DNA of 64,000 nucleotides, from assembly GCA_037178975.1 (NCBI GenBank), contig JASJZH010000002.1, positions 5,941,501 through 6,005,500 of the forward strand. The letters are read 5' to 3'. Under the pieces are notes generated by a model that saw only the letters and a list, made by a program, of their open reading frames with translations, ran no database searches and was not told where the DNA came from. Shown here one piece after another: positions 37,365-49,262 of this stretch. Source of the DNA: Oscheius tipulae. Lineage: Eukaryota; Nematoda; Chromadorea; Rhabditida; Rhabditidae. The stretch's first letter is position 1; every line of letters starts with the position of its first letter. The position numbers and the translations under genes are program-made.

Positions 37365-38321
37365 CTATAGCATCACGGTCCTATCGTGGTCGAAAACTGT
37401 ATTTGTTGGCTCTGCCAATAAGCAACACAGTGTGATGCATGCAGTGTTTTCAGGAAGGTGGGAGAAGGCATTCGAGAACCATGTATCATTGTTTTTCAGT
37501 AATAGGACAAGTAAATGGTAAACAGTTATGACGACAAGAATCTCCGAAATCGACAGCCGGTAGACATTTGTGAAAAATGCGATATAATAAACAGTTGGTG
37601 CAGTATCTTTCGAAATGTATTAGGTTATTCATCTGCTTAATCTATTTTAAATGTTTCTGAACCCAGAGACTCAAAACAATATCAATCACAACTTGAACAA
37701 TCTTGTGAAACATAGTAGACTGGGTTTGTCAAATTTTTTCTGACTTGTTGAGTCCTGTTAACTTGCTTAGTTCTCCAATGAATGGCCATTTAAATAATGT
37801 GTCTTTCGCCTGTGCTGTTGTCTCCTTACAGAGGTCGGATGTTGCTACCTTTTCCAAACTTGGTCCCGCTATGCACATTTGCACACTTCTTTTCCTACCG
37901 CTATAAAGCCTAGAGCAATCTAATTGTGGTAGCCTAACTGTTTTGAGCTGGTGGAATTCTACTCAAGCTAGTGGCTTGTACAGCAGTAATTTCTCTTTCT
38001 GATCAGAAAGTAAATGAAGAGTCGTAAGAATGAACCACTCAGCCCAAAGTCTTGAATACGTCTCTAACGTCCCTGCTCTTTTTTAAATTCCATATATTCG
38101 ACCTGATCTGTTTATTCCCCAGCACATGAAGACCATTCATCAGGTAAATTGCGGAAAAATGAAATCAGTCGCAAACATTCACAGAAAACATTAGTTCGCG
38201 AAAGCTCAGTATGCTTGATTATGGCTGTCTGTCCCTCCTAATTCACGTGCAAAATTGAACACGTATTCTTGCCTACTTGTTGATTCGTCCCCAAGGTTTA
38301 GTTGCAGCGAGACTTTGCAGG

Positions 38322-38570
38322 ATGCACGTAGAGTTTCTCACCCCTGAAATTGATTGGATCTTGTTGACGGACCTCAAGTACAGTCTCTCGGATCAACATG
38401 TTTACAGCGCTGTTTGCGCAGACCCTGAGGACTGTTTTTGTGCAGCTCCTGTCGCACAGATTAATTGCAGATTGTTTGGTGAGAAGAAAATGTTGACTTT
38501 TCCCCTGAGACTCTGTACTCTCTTTGCTAAGCCCATTCAGTTTAGTTTTTGCCTACATTTTGCAGATTAA
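38322..38570 (+). CDS. Possible 53-residue cysteine-containing protein
   Basis: ATG one base after TTTGCAG (trans-splice-like acceptor) opens a frame (MHVEFLTPEIDWILL..., then CADPEDCFCAAPVAQINC) to a GGTGAG donor at 38479. A strong acceptor TTTTGCAG at 38565 adds one Asp codon and TAA. There is no signal peptide and no recognised family, so this may be chance. Confidence 0.25.
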   Translation: MHVEFLTPEIDWILLTDLKYSLSDQHVYSAVCADPEDCFCAAPVAQINCRLFGEKKMLTFPLRLCTLFAKPIQFSFCLHFAD

Positions 38571-39867
38571 GAATGTCCGACTCTTTATTGTTGCTTGAAA
38601 ACTGGTGGTCCATAGAAAATAGGACTCTTGAGAGTTCTGACCTGTGTCTAGGACTTGTTTTCTCCCAATCAGCCCAATCCCGCATCAGGGTTCATTACAT
38701 TAGCTTACCCCCTACATGTGCATCACGTACTCTCACAAACAATCCAGTTCGTGTTATTGTCAAATTGCACTTATGCCACCTCTGCTCTTCTGTATTTTGA
38801 CCTTTGCGATGTTTGAAAATGTTTAGTGTCTATAACTGTCAGATGTAAAAATGAGGGAATGCGGAGATTTCATGGTTGTTTTCAGTGCTGTCAGGGAGAA
38901 CCCTGGCGCCAGATAAGGGTTTAGACACGTGAGGGAGTTGTTCCAGGCTGTTAGAGAAGCAGATTGTGTGAAGAGAGAAGACAGATAGTGGGATAGGAAC
39001 TCCTGGAATGAAGCCAAAGAACAAAGGCTAGAAGAGAGGGTGTAGCTGAAGTGTGTGAGAGCATAAGCTGAGCTACTATCAAGGTAAAAGATAAAGATAA
39101 CGTTTGACCCGTAATCAGTACCAGTGCGAGCTCAATTGCATGCAGGTACAACCTGAGGGGCCAGGTCGAGTAGGTTTACGTTCTAAGCTGGGCAGGTGCC
39201 ATACCTAACTTCAAGAACGCCTTATCTTCATAGCAAGCTAATACCAATTTACCGACCTCCGTGAGAGGATGGAAGCCTTCGTTGAGCCGAAGCGGGGTTC
39301 GAAAACTTCAGTACCGTATCAAGCCGAGACTAATCATGAAAAAGAGCCATTATATTAACTGCTAGTGTTCACCCGCTATTCCAGTTGTCCTGAATATGGA
39401 AGTAAAAACTTCGAAAGCATCTAAGGTAGTCTTGGCGCCGAGATGGTACGGGTGAAATGTTGGGCATCCGAATCACAGTAATAGTAAAATGTACCGACCA
39501 AACCCTATGTTGGTCCCCCGTTTCCATCCAAAACCATACTTGACTACTATGCTTGACTATCCTCGTGATACTCTCTCTCCCTCCCGATCAGCATAATACC
39601 AGTCGGCGTTCTCCCACCAAACAGAGAGATGCCAAAAATAGCTCACGTCACCTCCCGAAATACAATCCCTAACCAGTTTCTGGCGGTTTCCCACCCGTTG
39701 TCCAAGACGACCTTTGAAGTTCTACGAAGATCGTCGATTAGAAACCCCCAAATATTATTGATGCTTATGATTCCCACGTGTAATGGGGGTTAGTATGGTG
39801 GTGGCTTGGCCAAGAGCTCACAGCGGAAGCGCAGTTCCGTTCAAGCCAAACAGTCATTTCCGTTTAC

Positions 39868-40904
39868 TCAGGCTGCCAACTGTTGGCAGGCTGCCAAAAT
39901 TTCTTCTTCAGAGAGTTTTCATCAAAAAGCGGTGTAATGCGTTCTGTGACGACGTTGGCAGTTGGCCAGTCCGGGAAAAAAGAGGCTATCAGCTGCCCTC
40001 CGGGAAGCAACTTTTTGATCATGTGGTGAAGGACGTATCTTCTTATCGCAGACTGGACAAACAATCCGCGACAGATACCGGCATGGCGCCGGCGGTGTGA
40101 GGTTCCCCCGATTTGGAGACTGGGAGACAGTGGAGAGATACCAACTACAAAACACTGCTGTAGGCTGTTTTGACGCGGCTGACCACCACGTATTTCAAAA
40201 TGGAGAGAGTCAGAAAACAGTCATCTATTTTTGTGTCTCTGTGTCCATCCGGTACCAAAACCCTGATAGTTGCAGAACATTTCATCACAGTAATCAGGCT
40301 TAAATTTTGTCATCGCCTTAGAGACAGTACTGGCTTCTCACCCCAGACTGCAAATGCCGATAATAAGTACGAAACAAGGCTGGGCACACCTCTAGAGACG
40401 ACTCTGCTGCTAATTTGTACTGGAAGGAAGGAAATGTAGATTATCGATCACCCAGACCGTTTTCCTCGGTTCAATCTATAAAAGTCCATGTCTGGAACAC
40501 CACTTTTTGGCCCCTTATTCCTCTACCAAATACAAGGTCAAAACATTCTGTGTCAGCCAGCCGATGTTTACATGGAAGAGAGCAGTACGTGTTGTTTTCT
40601 GCACTTTTGATATTAGTGGGTCTGAAAGCAAATATTCTATTTGTCTGCTGGATGAATGTCTGACTGACCGCACTTTCTGACTGGGAGGCATTGCCGAAAA
40701 TCAAAGACAGAAAGACACTACCGATTACCACAATATGTTAACCGTATCAACCTGTTTTTGGACACAGACGTCATTTCAGAACTCACTTCCACAATTTCTC
40801 TCAACAGAGACAGAGTGTGGGGAGCAATATCGCCATTTGGCTTCGATTCTGAATCAACTGACGTGAATGGAATGACGGGCGTAATTACAGACACAATTCT
40901 ATTC
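39868..40904 (-). CDS. Putative S-adenosylmethionine-dependent methyltransferase fragment, tentative
   Basis: Pieces in phase: 40787-40904, 40527-40680, a doubtful 26-nt piece 40129-40154, and 39868-40052. Together they read like the C-terminal half of a class I methyltransferase core: LADTECFDLVF (post-motif II strand), then FCSWYLST, RRYVLHHMIKKLLPGGQ (the helix and LxPGG turn before strand 5) and ASFFPDWPTANVVTERI. Spacing and pattern resemble mRNA cap guanine-N7 methyltransferases. Motif I (the glycine-rich SAM loop) was not found, one junction needs a poor donor (GTCTCC), and the 3' continuation beyond a GTAAAC donor at 39867 is unresolved. It could be a decayed copy. Confidence 0.35.
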
Positions 40905-41442
40905 CTGGTAGCGGGAAAACGAAAAGAAGGACGATCTTTAAAGGGAGAAAGAATGGGGAGAGACATCAGTCAAAGACTATATCAATCACAGCGTATCATT
41001 TACGAAAGACTGTTGGTACCGAAAATCTAAAGGGGAGCCAATTGGAATTGAAGTGTTTGTCCGAAACTCTCTCTTTCTCTCTATCTCCCTATCACTGTCT
41101 ATGGAACCTCTGAACCAAAGCAACTCTTCCTGGATCTTTAGCTTTCACCTGCTGTTCCTTCCCCCACTCGCCCCCACGTGACTCTCGATTGACAGAGTGT
41201 TCGCGATCGAGAGAAGCATCAATTCCCGAAAATCAAAACATGGTCTCTTCTTGTTGTTATTCTAAGACTGTCTGCCAGAGATCAAAACAGGTAGAAGATG
41301 AAAATATAGTTCATTGACACACACGCGTTGACAAAAGCCATAGTACTACCAGTAGCGAAATACAAACTTTGTGGCGATACCCGTAAAGATGTAGCCGTTT
41401 GCTTGTGACTCTCTATATGTACATGAGATATGATTATGGAGC

Positions 41443-42102
41443 TTAGCGATCCAGGACGAGGGTCCGGCACGAGGCTGAGAGCTCATCCTGCTCCTCTTCG
41501 TCATCGTCTGTGGCGTCAAAAGACTCCCATTTCTTGGCAATTGACAGGATTTTGAAGGTGCTCTGACTGCTGGACAAAGGTTCTGTAGCTGCCTTCTCCT
41601 TCTTTAGGGACAGACGTCGAGGGGCAGGCTCCGAGGCCGTTCGCGGAGATGGACCCGTTCCTGCAAAAAAAGCCTTTTAGAGGGCGCTTGGAACAAAATT
41701 AAGGCTTCCAAATGAGCCTGCGAGACCAGTGCCTCTAATGAAATAGTCAATATACGAACCTTCTTCGAGCTGGATCCTCTTGGAGCTCCTCAAAACGCTA
41801 CGTCGCATCGCTCCATAGCCGTTCTGTGTGGCACAACTGTTGGGAAAGTCCTTGGAGGTGCTGACAGTCGTTTTTGGATCTTTATTGTGATTCTCGTCAA
41901 TCTCCTCCGTTGAACTCGAACGATTCTTTGAGGGCCAGACAAAATATTTGGGACTAGAATTGACCTCGATAACCTGGAACAGCTGATATTAGCGGGACCG
42001 TTTCGGATAAAATCTCACCTGGAAGCGGAAATCGCGCTTCGGACGATTCTGATTGAACTCATAAACGTTCGTAGGATTGTTGTTAATACAGACTTCCATC
42101 AT
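41443..42102 (-). CDS. Conserved-looking 171-residue protein, function unknown
   Basis: Three exons: 42019-42102, 41760-41973 and 41443-41660, phases 0 and 1, canonical splice sites. The protein starts MMEVCINNNPTNVYEFNQN, then KRDFRFQVIEVNSSPKYFVW. It becomes Ser/Thr/Lys/Arg-rich (RRSVLRSSKRIQLEE, PRRLSLKKEKAA) and ends with an acidic run (DATDDDEEEQDE) before CRTLVLDR. There is no signal peptide or membrane helix, so it is probably intracellular, with several Arg-x-x-Ser motifs that could be phosphorylated. An upstream CTTGCAG six bases before the first ATG suggests trans-splicing or a missed 5' exon. No family recognised. Confidence 0.6.
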
Positions 42103-45100
42103 TGTGCGCTGCAAGAATTGTGGTTTGAGGAGTGTAAGAGAGGGTGAAAGGGAGCAAAGAGAGGGAGTCGGGCAAATAGAAAGTCGAGTATGATTACTGC
42201 TAATTGTTGCGTTCAATAAGACAAAGTGATAATGGAGTGAGTGAGAACTATGAAATTGAAACAGACTGATAAGGCAAAAGGAACCTTCATGGCGGCTGGC
42301 CTGACCCCGAAGTGCGATGGTCAGGAGGCGGGGCCCGGGGGTAGACCGACGAGAGAGAGGGAGGGCGGAGTCCCATGTGATAGACACAAACAATACGGAA
42401 GAGATAGAAGAACGGCAAAAAAAAGAGGAATAGTGCCATGGACACATCGCTTGGGATGAAAGATACAGGTAGATAACCCTACGGCGCCAAGGGCCACGTC
42501 ACGCCCTCTGTTCTCATGGCTTAAGAAGCCCGTTTTTCTAGGAAATTAGGATTTTTTTGTTTTTCAGGAGCGAGTCTTAACAAGCTTACTATCAAGTCTG
42601 AGTCAGTGAGAACAGGATAGAAGTTTCTACATTTCGATACGGCTGGCTCTAAATAGAAACACTGGCCTTTTAGGGAGAGGGAGGGAGGAAATTGGCTGCC
42701 AACTAACAACATCTGGTTGAGGAAACGTATAGTCAAAGAATGGCCTAGAATCTGGTAAAAGAGGAGAGACAAAAAGACAGAGAGACAAAGAGACAGAAGT
42801 TCGAGAGAGACAGAGACTCTGGTCTGTTTGGATTAATTGTCAGACGTCATAAGGGATACCCATTACACTTCCCCTTTGCCCTCCCAGCTATCAACAGCTC
42901 TTTGGCCGTGATGAAAAACTGGATTACAAGGGACGAAATTCCATCGACGGGGAGTTGTGAGTAAGAATGCCGCAAATTCCAGGCGTTCTTATCGAGAAAT
43001 TAATCCTCCTCTCTATGATTCCCCCTACTGAAACAGTCTTACAGCGTCATCCAGTTTCTGAACGGGTCTAACAATGATGAAAAATGCAGAACGAGTAGCA
43101 GGAAGGGGAAAAAATAGAAGATAACTGGTGACCGATACTGTCAACAGGGCCAACTCCCTTAAAAGATCTGAGATCAGTCTTTGACAAAGAGACCGTGACG
43201 AGGAAGAGGGAAAGACTCCTCTTTTATAGAAAACACCGGAAGGAGACCGGGAGATAGTCCTTCCGGTGTCCAGATTAAAAAAACTTTGATAAGCTTGGTT
43301 TTTAAAAATAGCCACGCCATTGAGTAAGAATGTTCGGCGCCAAGAGAGGGGGATCTTCTTCTCACTATGGGCCGGTCCATGTCCGGACAACGGCGGCTCC
43401 TTATCCCGAAAGATTGAACAAATAGAACCAGAAAGGAAGCGGACATCGAATCTTCCTGGACTTTCGTGAACTCTATGGTTATGACAAATCACTTTTGTGC
43501 TATTGGTCGAATTGACGGAATTTTGAAAGTACCAGTCCGGTTCTTCAGACAAGATTAGCGACTCCTTGAGAGTCAGCCTCACTAACTGTAAATATCGGCA
43601 CTGTTAGAGACCACCAATCTGATATTGCTCGGCTGTACCAACCAGCTTTGAGAAGGGGACTCAACTTGTCAAACCAAGATCGCCTGAAACACTTCAAAAC
43701 ACAGCGGAACCATGGACGCCTTCTAGATTGTATTTTGAGTACAAGATTAATGAGTGCCGCTCCTTTGTAAGATAGTATGACCATCTTTCGATCACAAGAT
43801 TTTCTGATTGAGGCAAACGACAAGTTATTGAAACACCCAGAAGCCAACTCTCTCCTATTCTCTCTGGAGAAGGCAAACCTTGTAATCTCTGGAAACAGAA
43901 CAGCTTCAGCTACTAGAAGAGTTTAATCCGGAGTAACCAACAAGTAGTAGACACTTATCATATGTCTTCCCAATCTGGCATCCACCCTCAATGTTTTCAA
44001 ATTCATTTTGTTTTGATCAGGAAGAAGCCGACCAACTCTAAGCACAGGATTCAATTAGTCTGGTATTCTTAAACCAAATATTATTCAATGGGTCTTTGGA
44101 ACGAGTAGAGACTGCGAGAACTGCAAGCAGAGAACCGAGATCTCAATCCTAGGAAGACTTTCTTCACGTGTCCTTTCACAAAAGACACCTTTTCCTTGGC
44201 ACGTGTCGCTTTAAGAGACTCGACCTCCTACGTAATCCGCGCAACAATTCGACACCGACCGTCTGCGGTCGACTGCACCCGACTGCCTGTACCCACGAAG
44301 CACCTAGGACACTTGTCTTTTCTGTTTATCAGTATGGTCGGGACGAACCTTCTCGTGTTACTACTACTGGTGGTGTGACGAGGATCTCTGTGAATGAGGA
44401 GAGAGACTGAGCCAAAGTAACTAGGGTAATTTCGAGCCTTGCGAGGGGGAATTCTTCGAATGGGAAATAAAGGACGAGGAAATGTCCTTCTCTTCTTAAG
44501 AGAAGCCACTGGGAATGTCTGAGCCCGATGAAAAACATCCTGCTGCAGAGATCGCTCCAATTATTCGGACCGAGAGAATGTCGCCCTAATCAGGGAGAGT
44601 AACCATTTTTCGAATCTGACGTGATCTCGAGACTTGAGTTCAACGACTAATGATAAAAAAGGTAATTCCAGACGGAGACCTGTTTGTCCACGGAGTAAAC
44701 ACTATCACTCCGGTGTTCATGTTCACACGTGGCCTTCCCGTGTCTGGCGTGTCCAATCTTCTCTCCATTCAACTCGAGTCCTATACACAAGAGAGACTAT
44801 CCAACAAGTTCGATCGAAGAGAGAGGGCACTGCCAGAGCCAGAGATAACCTCAGTTTCGATGACAGACTGCTGAAAATCTAATCGAAACAAGGACCATAT
44901 TGTTCACACTACTTCTCGCCCAATTCTGGTGACAAAACGACATTTCAAAATTTTAGCAAGAGGAGCCAGTCCGAGGCGAATTGCTATCACCAGAATGTCA
45001 TTCGATAGTTCCCTAGAATCAGGATTCCAGGGATGTATTACCAAACTCACTTGGAAGGACTTTCTGTAAGTGGCGACTCTCTGTAAGCCATTGTGGTTAA

Positions 45101-47562
45101 ACAAAAGAGTGGAGGCACTTATCAAGAACACGAAAATAGTATGGGAAACAGCCTTCGCCACTGTTAGAAGCAATCGTCTAAACTGCCAGCAATGAGAAAA
45201 TTGGTCGTTTCCTGTATCCCATTAAAACGACCGTTACTATCGATGATGGTGGTTGAATAAAGAACTTATAACACGCTTGAAAAGCTTTTCATCTGTTGCG
45301 AGAGACAAGAAGGGTGGTAAAAAAGAACAAGTGATTTGTAAGAGGTTTTCGGTGTCCGATGATACCAGTCACCGAACTGAATGTCTGGAGAGTTGCTGAG
45401 ACTTACAGCGGAGGAAGGATTCGGGTATAGCAAAGTGACAGAAAGACATACGGAGTGAGAGTGACAGTTATCTCACACCCATTTGTATAAACGCCCAAAC
45501 GCTCCCAGACATTACAGTTCTTGATAAGCTAAACCTCATGCAAAAAATAATAAAGTTGTCTACAAAAAGTTGCGACAGCTGTATAAGAACAAGGAGCCAA
45601 GATAACGGCTCCGCTGCAGAAGGGAGTGTCCCACCACACGTTTTACGATGACAAGAAATTGCGCCATCCTTATACTTTTTGAGCCTTCTGATATCTGCGT
45701 GGGTAATTGGCATACGGGGGTCTTCCCTCCATTAATTCGAGGCCCATCACCCCCGCAGTTTATTCACCCGAGTATAGGAACAAATAGAGGGAGGGGGCTC
45801 TTTGAAAATAAATGTGATATCAAAGAGAGAGGGTAAAAATAACTGTTTCTTTGCAGAGGAACCCATTCCGAGAGTGGGGAGACGTTCGAAAATGATGGAT
45901 GCCTATGATACTCTGGGTACACAGCCCTATGACAGTTGCTTTCAGTCAAAGAGAGTGAATCATTGTGGGGATTCTCTGGAAAGGTGTGAGTCAGGCTTGT
46001 GCAAGGAGCGGGTGATTCTTTTTCTGCTAAGATCCGCGAAGAACCTGGAAGTATAAGTCACGAGAACGCTTAGAATTTCTGAGGATTGCGCACTCGGGAA
46101 GTCAGGCGGAATTCGAGAGATGGGAATGTGAGAAGGGGAACGGAAGGTAGAGAACTGGAGGATGCCAAATGTCGTGACGGAGACAGGGCAGACAATGAGA
46201 CAGAGAGACACAGAAAGAGACAGCTGACCATAGCTAAAAGTTTCTGTCAGTGAACTTTGCTACACCCCACCCCAGCCTATGTAGAAACTGAAGCAACTAA
46301 TCTGCATACTCCTTACGAGAGATGTATTTGTCCTGGTAGAGCCCAATGTAGTCGAGAGACGCGTAGAAGACGAGTAGAACTGACGACAAGACGATGGGAG
46401 AGCATCGGGCAGACTAACTCGAATACCTCCGAAACAGCCAGATTATGTCTGACAGGACTTGACAAATTGACCTAATCTTCGTGCTGCAGTACAGCTAGTT
46501 CTGTCGACGGTTCTACACAAGGATACCTGGTGCTCTTTGCTTCCTGGATATCGGACGTGAAGTGAACTTACTCGAACTACATTAGCCTGCCCATAAGTTC
46601 GTCTGTCTGTCTCCCTGTCTCCCACTCTCTCACAAACACCTGTCACAAATAGCGTACAGCCTCTGCTTCCTCGTCGTAACTGGGAGTGACCACAATCTTT
46701 AACGACTGACCATCTGTCAACCAGTCCTTCTTTGTCGTCCCGCTCCCGCTTTAAACTGGGGAGAGAGAAGAAATTTATGTTCGAAAAGTGGCGTCATTCT
46801 GATATACCGAGAGAGTCCAGAGACTGAATCTCCCGTCACCAACTATCTTCCCATAAAATAGACCGAAATGTTCTTCAGCGTCCTTGACGTTTGCAGAAGG
46901 AGCGAATTAGGTGGAAAAGAGAGCTTGCCTGCCTGAAGCCATTAGGAGAGGGGGCTTTCCCGCGTAAGCCGCTATGACGAAAATAGAGGAAGGGGGTGGA
47001 AACAGGGGGATTGTCTAATTCTAATTGTCGAAAAGTGATATCACTCAGCGAGATTCGTGTGTTTTGAATCAAAAGAGGAAGTCTGAGCCTGGGAAAATCC
47101 CACATAAACCCGAAGCCCTCATTCACTCTCTCCACCAAACAATTTCGACCATGCGATACGCTCTCGAGAAGGGGTCATTGGTCCGGAAAGGGGCTCTCTC
47201 TTTTGCAGACATCCGTCGGTTTGTGTGGGGATGTGGGGGTGGGGAAAGACATTACGAATAAGAGACATTAGGGAAGGAAAAGTCGAAAGAGTCAAGGAGG
47301 GACTGAGTTTGACGAGTCAAAGATATTGAATAGTGGGAGAAAATCCTATAAGCAGAGCTTATACCACTCCCTCTCCAAATCAAGGAAGAAGCGTCTACAC
47401 AACCATTTCATTGACTAGTTTTTCTGGAACAAGAAAATGATTCCAAGAGGGTTTCACAACGAGTAGAGGGATATGAATTGTAAGGAAATGGCGCAAACAC
47501 TGAAGGAAGTAAGCAAACGGTGCATCATGTTCGGGTCAAAAAAGTGACGGTTCAATCAAATG

Positions 47563-47613
47563 ATGTTCTGTAAAACTGTAGAACTTGATCTGATCTTCAA
47601 GTTTACAGAACAT
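47563..47613. repeat. Foldback with 12-bp perfect arms
   Basis: ATGTTCTGTAAA (47563-47574) is complementary to 47602-47613. An inner pair AACTTGA/TCAAGTT (47582-47588, 47597-47603) competes with or extends the stem. Confidence 0.75.
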
Positions 47614-48409
47614 GGCAAGGCGAAGGAACATGCATAAAATATGTCAGATAACAACTTTGTAGAGATAACAAACCTCAAAAGTTATATCATTTCGCTCAAG
47701 AGAATTGAGATGCTCTTCCAACTTTCTTAAAGCCACTTGGTTTAGACTGACGGACAGTCTACAGTCCCAAAACCCTGATCTCTATCTCCTCTTTTAGACC
47801 TATTACAGCCAGATCTTGCGGCGTCACTGACTAAGCCTCATTTCATCCTTTCTCATTACATTTTTCCCAAGCTGACCTTTGGAGCCAATTGGGGTTCTTA
47901 GTCCGGGCAGTTCTGAGTAATTGCTTCGCTTTTTTTCTGGGGATCTCCTCCTCTCCCAAAGGGCCCAGACACGCACCTTCCTACGTAAATCCTGGGTTCA
48001 ATAATGAAGCCTTCAGACACGCGCAATTATTTTTGCAGGCGAGAAAACAAAAGCTGTGACGTCGGCACGGCTCCCATAGATAAAGTTTTGCAAAAGAATG
48101 GTCGCGTTACGTCGTCTCAAACCGAGCACGACTTTGCAGATAAAATAGCTTTTCGAGGAGAAATAGATAAGAGAATCTCGGGAAAGGAACGTAGGTCCGA
48201 GAACGTTTTCGAACAGGAAGGAGTAGCTGAATCATGGCACCCCGATTGTGACGGTGTTCTCACTTCACAAAAGCATGTGAGAAATCGTATACCGAATGCA
48301 AACAGACTGGTCTTTGAAGAACGCGCCTACAGATTGTGATGGAAGTTGGCTTATTAGACTGCTCGCAACGAGTCTGCACTCCCAGTTGAAAATTACTTAG
48401 CGTTTCAAG

Positions 48410-48810
48410 TGCCCAGCTTGACTGACAGGATACCTGAATTCACGATAACAGAGACAGAATGTTAGGGAAAAGGTTGGCAGGTTGAGAATAGTTGGCAGCG
48501 ACAAAAGTATCAGGGATATGTCGAAGGCAAAGAAAGTTGGCTGAGAGGCAAAAGAAAAGTAGAGACAGCTGACAGTAAATGAATACGACGAAGGATTCTG
48601 GTGGTTTGGAATGTGAGAAAGTTGACAGAAAGAGGAAAATGAGACGTATAGCCAGCTGGACAGCTGACAGCAAGTGTACAGGTAACTGACAGATCTAACG
48701 GGAAAGAAAGACATCAAAGAACTGGACAAGGAGATTGAAAAAATCGTCGGTTGATAAAAGCAGAGAAGGAGTCACCTGTTGACTGACAGGGAAAGGAGTT
48801 GACAACTTGA
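48410..48810. repeat. Degenerate CTGACAG-type repeat array
   Basis: CTGACAG/TTGACAG/TTGGCAG motifs recur at about 15-40 base intervals amid purine-rich spacers. This is the reverse complement of the pattern at 6738-6942 and 63370-63655. Confidence 0.5.
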
Positions 48811-49262
48811 CAAAGAATGTGGGATCGTATCATCGTCAAAAGACGATTGGCCGGCTTGAGCTCGAGATAAAAATGAGCTAGCGAATTGATCCAAAATGGC
48901 AACATTTACACTACGATCACGTGAAAAGAGTCAGATCAGACAGCCATCGTTTTCGATGCTGCATACCACCATCCTATCAATCAACTCTGGCCACAGTCGT
49001 CGCACTCCGAGTTCAATCAACTAGCAGACCAGTCGCGCTGTGGGAGTCTTCGCAAAAGAACATTTGCGCTATGGTTTCTGTACCGTGCACCTGCACCGCT
49101 CGGCCCTTTTATGGCGCATCGAAAGCCTCCAAATCTAAAAATAGGACCTGAAATACGATTCATTGTATAAAAATTGGTCAAAATCAACAGATCTAAACAA
49201 AACTAAGATGAAAAGAGGAAGAGAGTGGCAGCGATTCGATACCCGGTGTAGAAGCTCCATTT

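Larger units (their letters stand above)
42103..49262. other. 7 kb stretch without a convincing gene
   Basis: Open frames here (43025-43582 minus, 44904-45173 minus, 48004-48339 plus) have no domain or clear exon structure. A hydrophobic segment around 45063-45175 (minus, ending at a GTGAGT donor) and a start-like MVGTNLLVLLLLVV at 44333 are exon-like but could not be joined to anything. The stretch also holds a foldback at 47563-47613 and degenerate repeats at 48410-48810. Confidence 0.4.

Noticed and set aside
39200-39320. GGTTCGAA-like box and a CTTCG/CGAAG hairpin suggesting a tRNA or other RNA gene
   Set aside because: No cloverleaf, no A box and no acceptor stem could be drawn.
43025-43582. 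185-codon open frame on the minus strand
   Set aside because: No domain, signal peptide or splice context; composition resembles surrounding non-coding DNA.
44168-44882. Plus-strand pieces with a hydrophobic MVGTNLLVLLLLVV start and a downstream open frame (44650-44874)
   Set aside because: The available donor phases (0 or 2) do not fit the phase-1 acceptor of the second piece, so no gene model holds.
44904-45173. Hydrophobic exon-like frame ending at a GTGAGT donor
   Set aside because: No upstream start or downstream partner exon could be found in phase.
48004-48339. 111-codon ATG-started open frame on the plus strand
   Set aside because: No recognisable fold or exon partner; kept only as a note.
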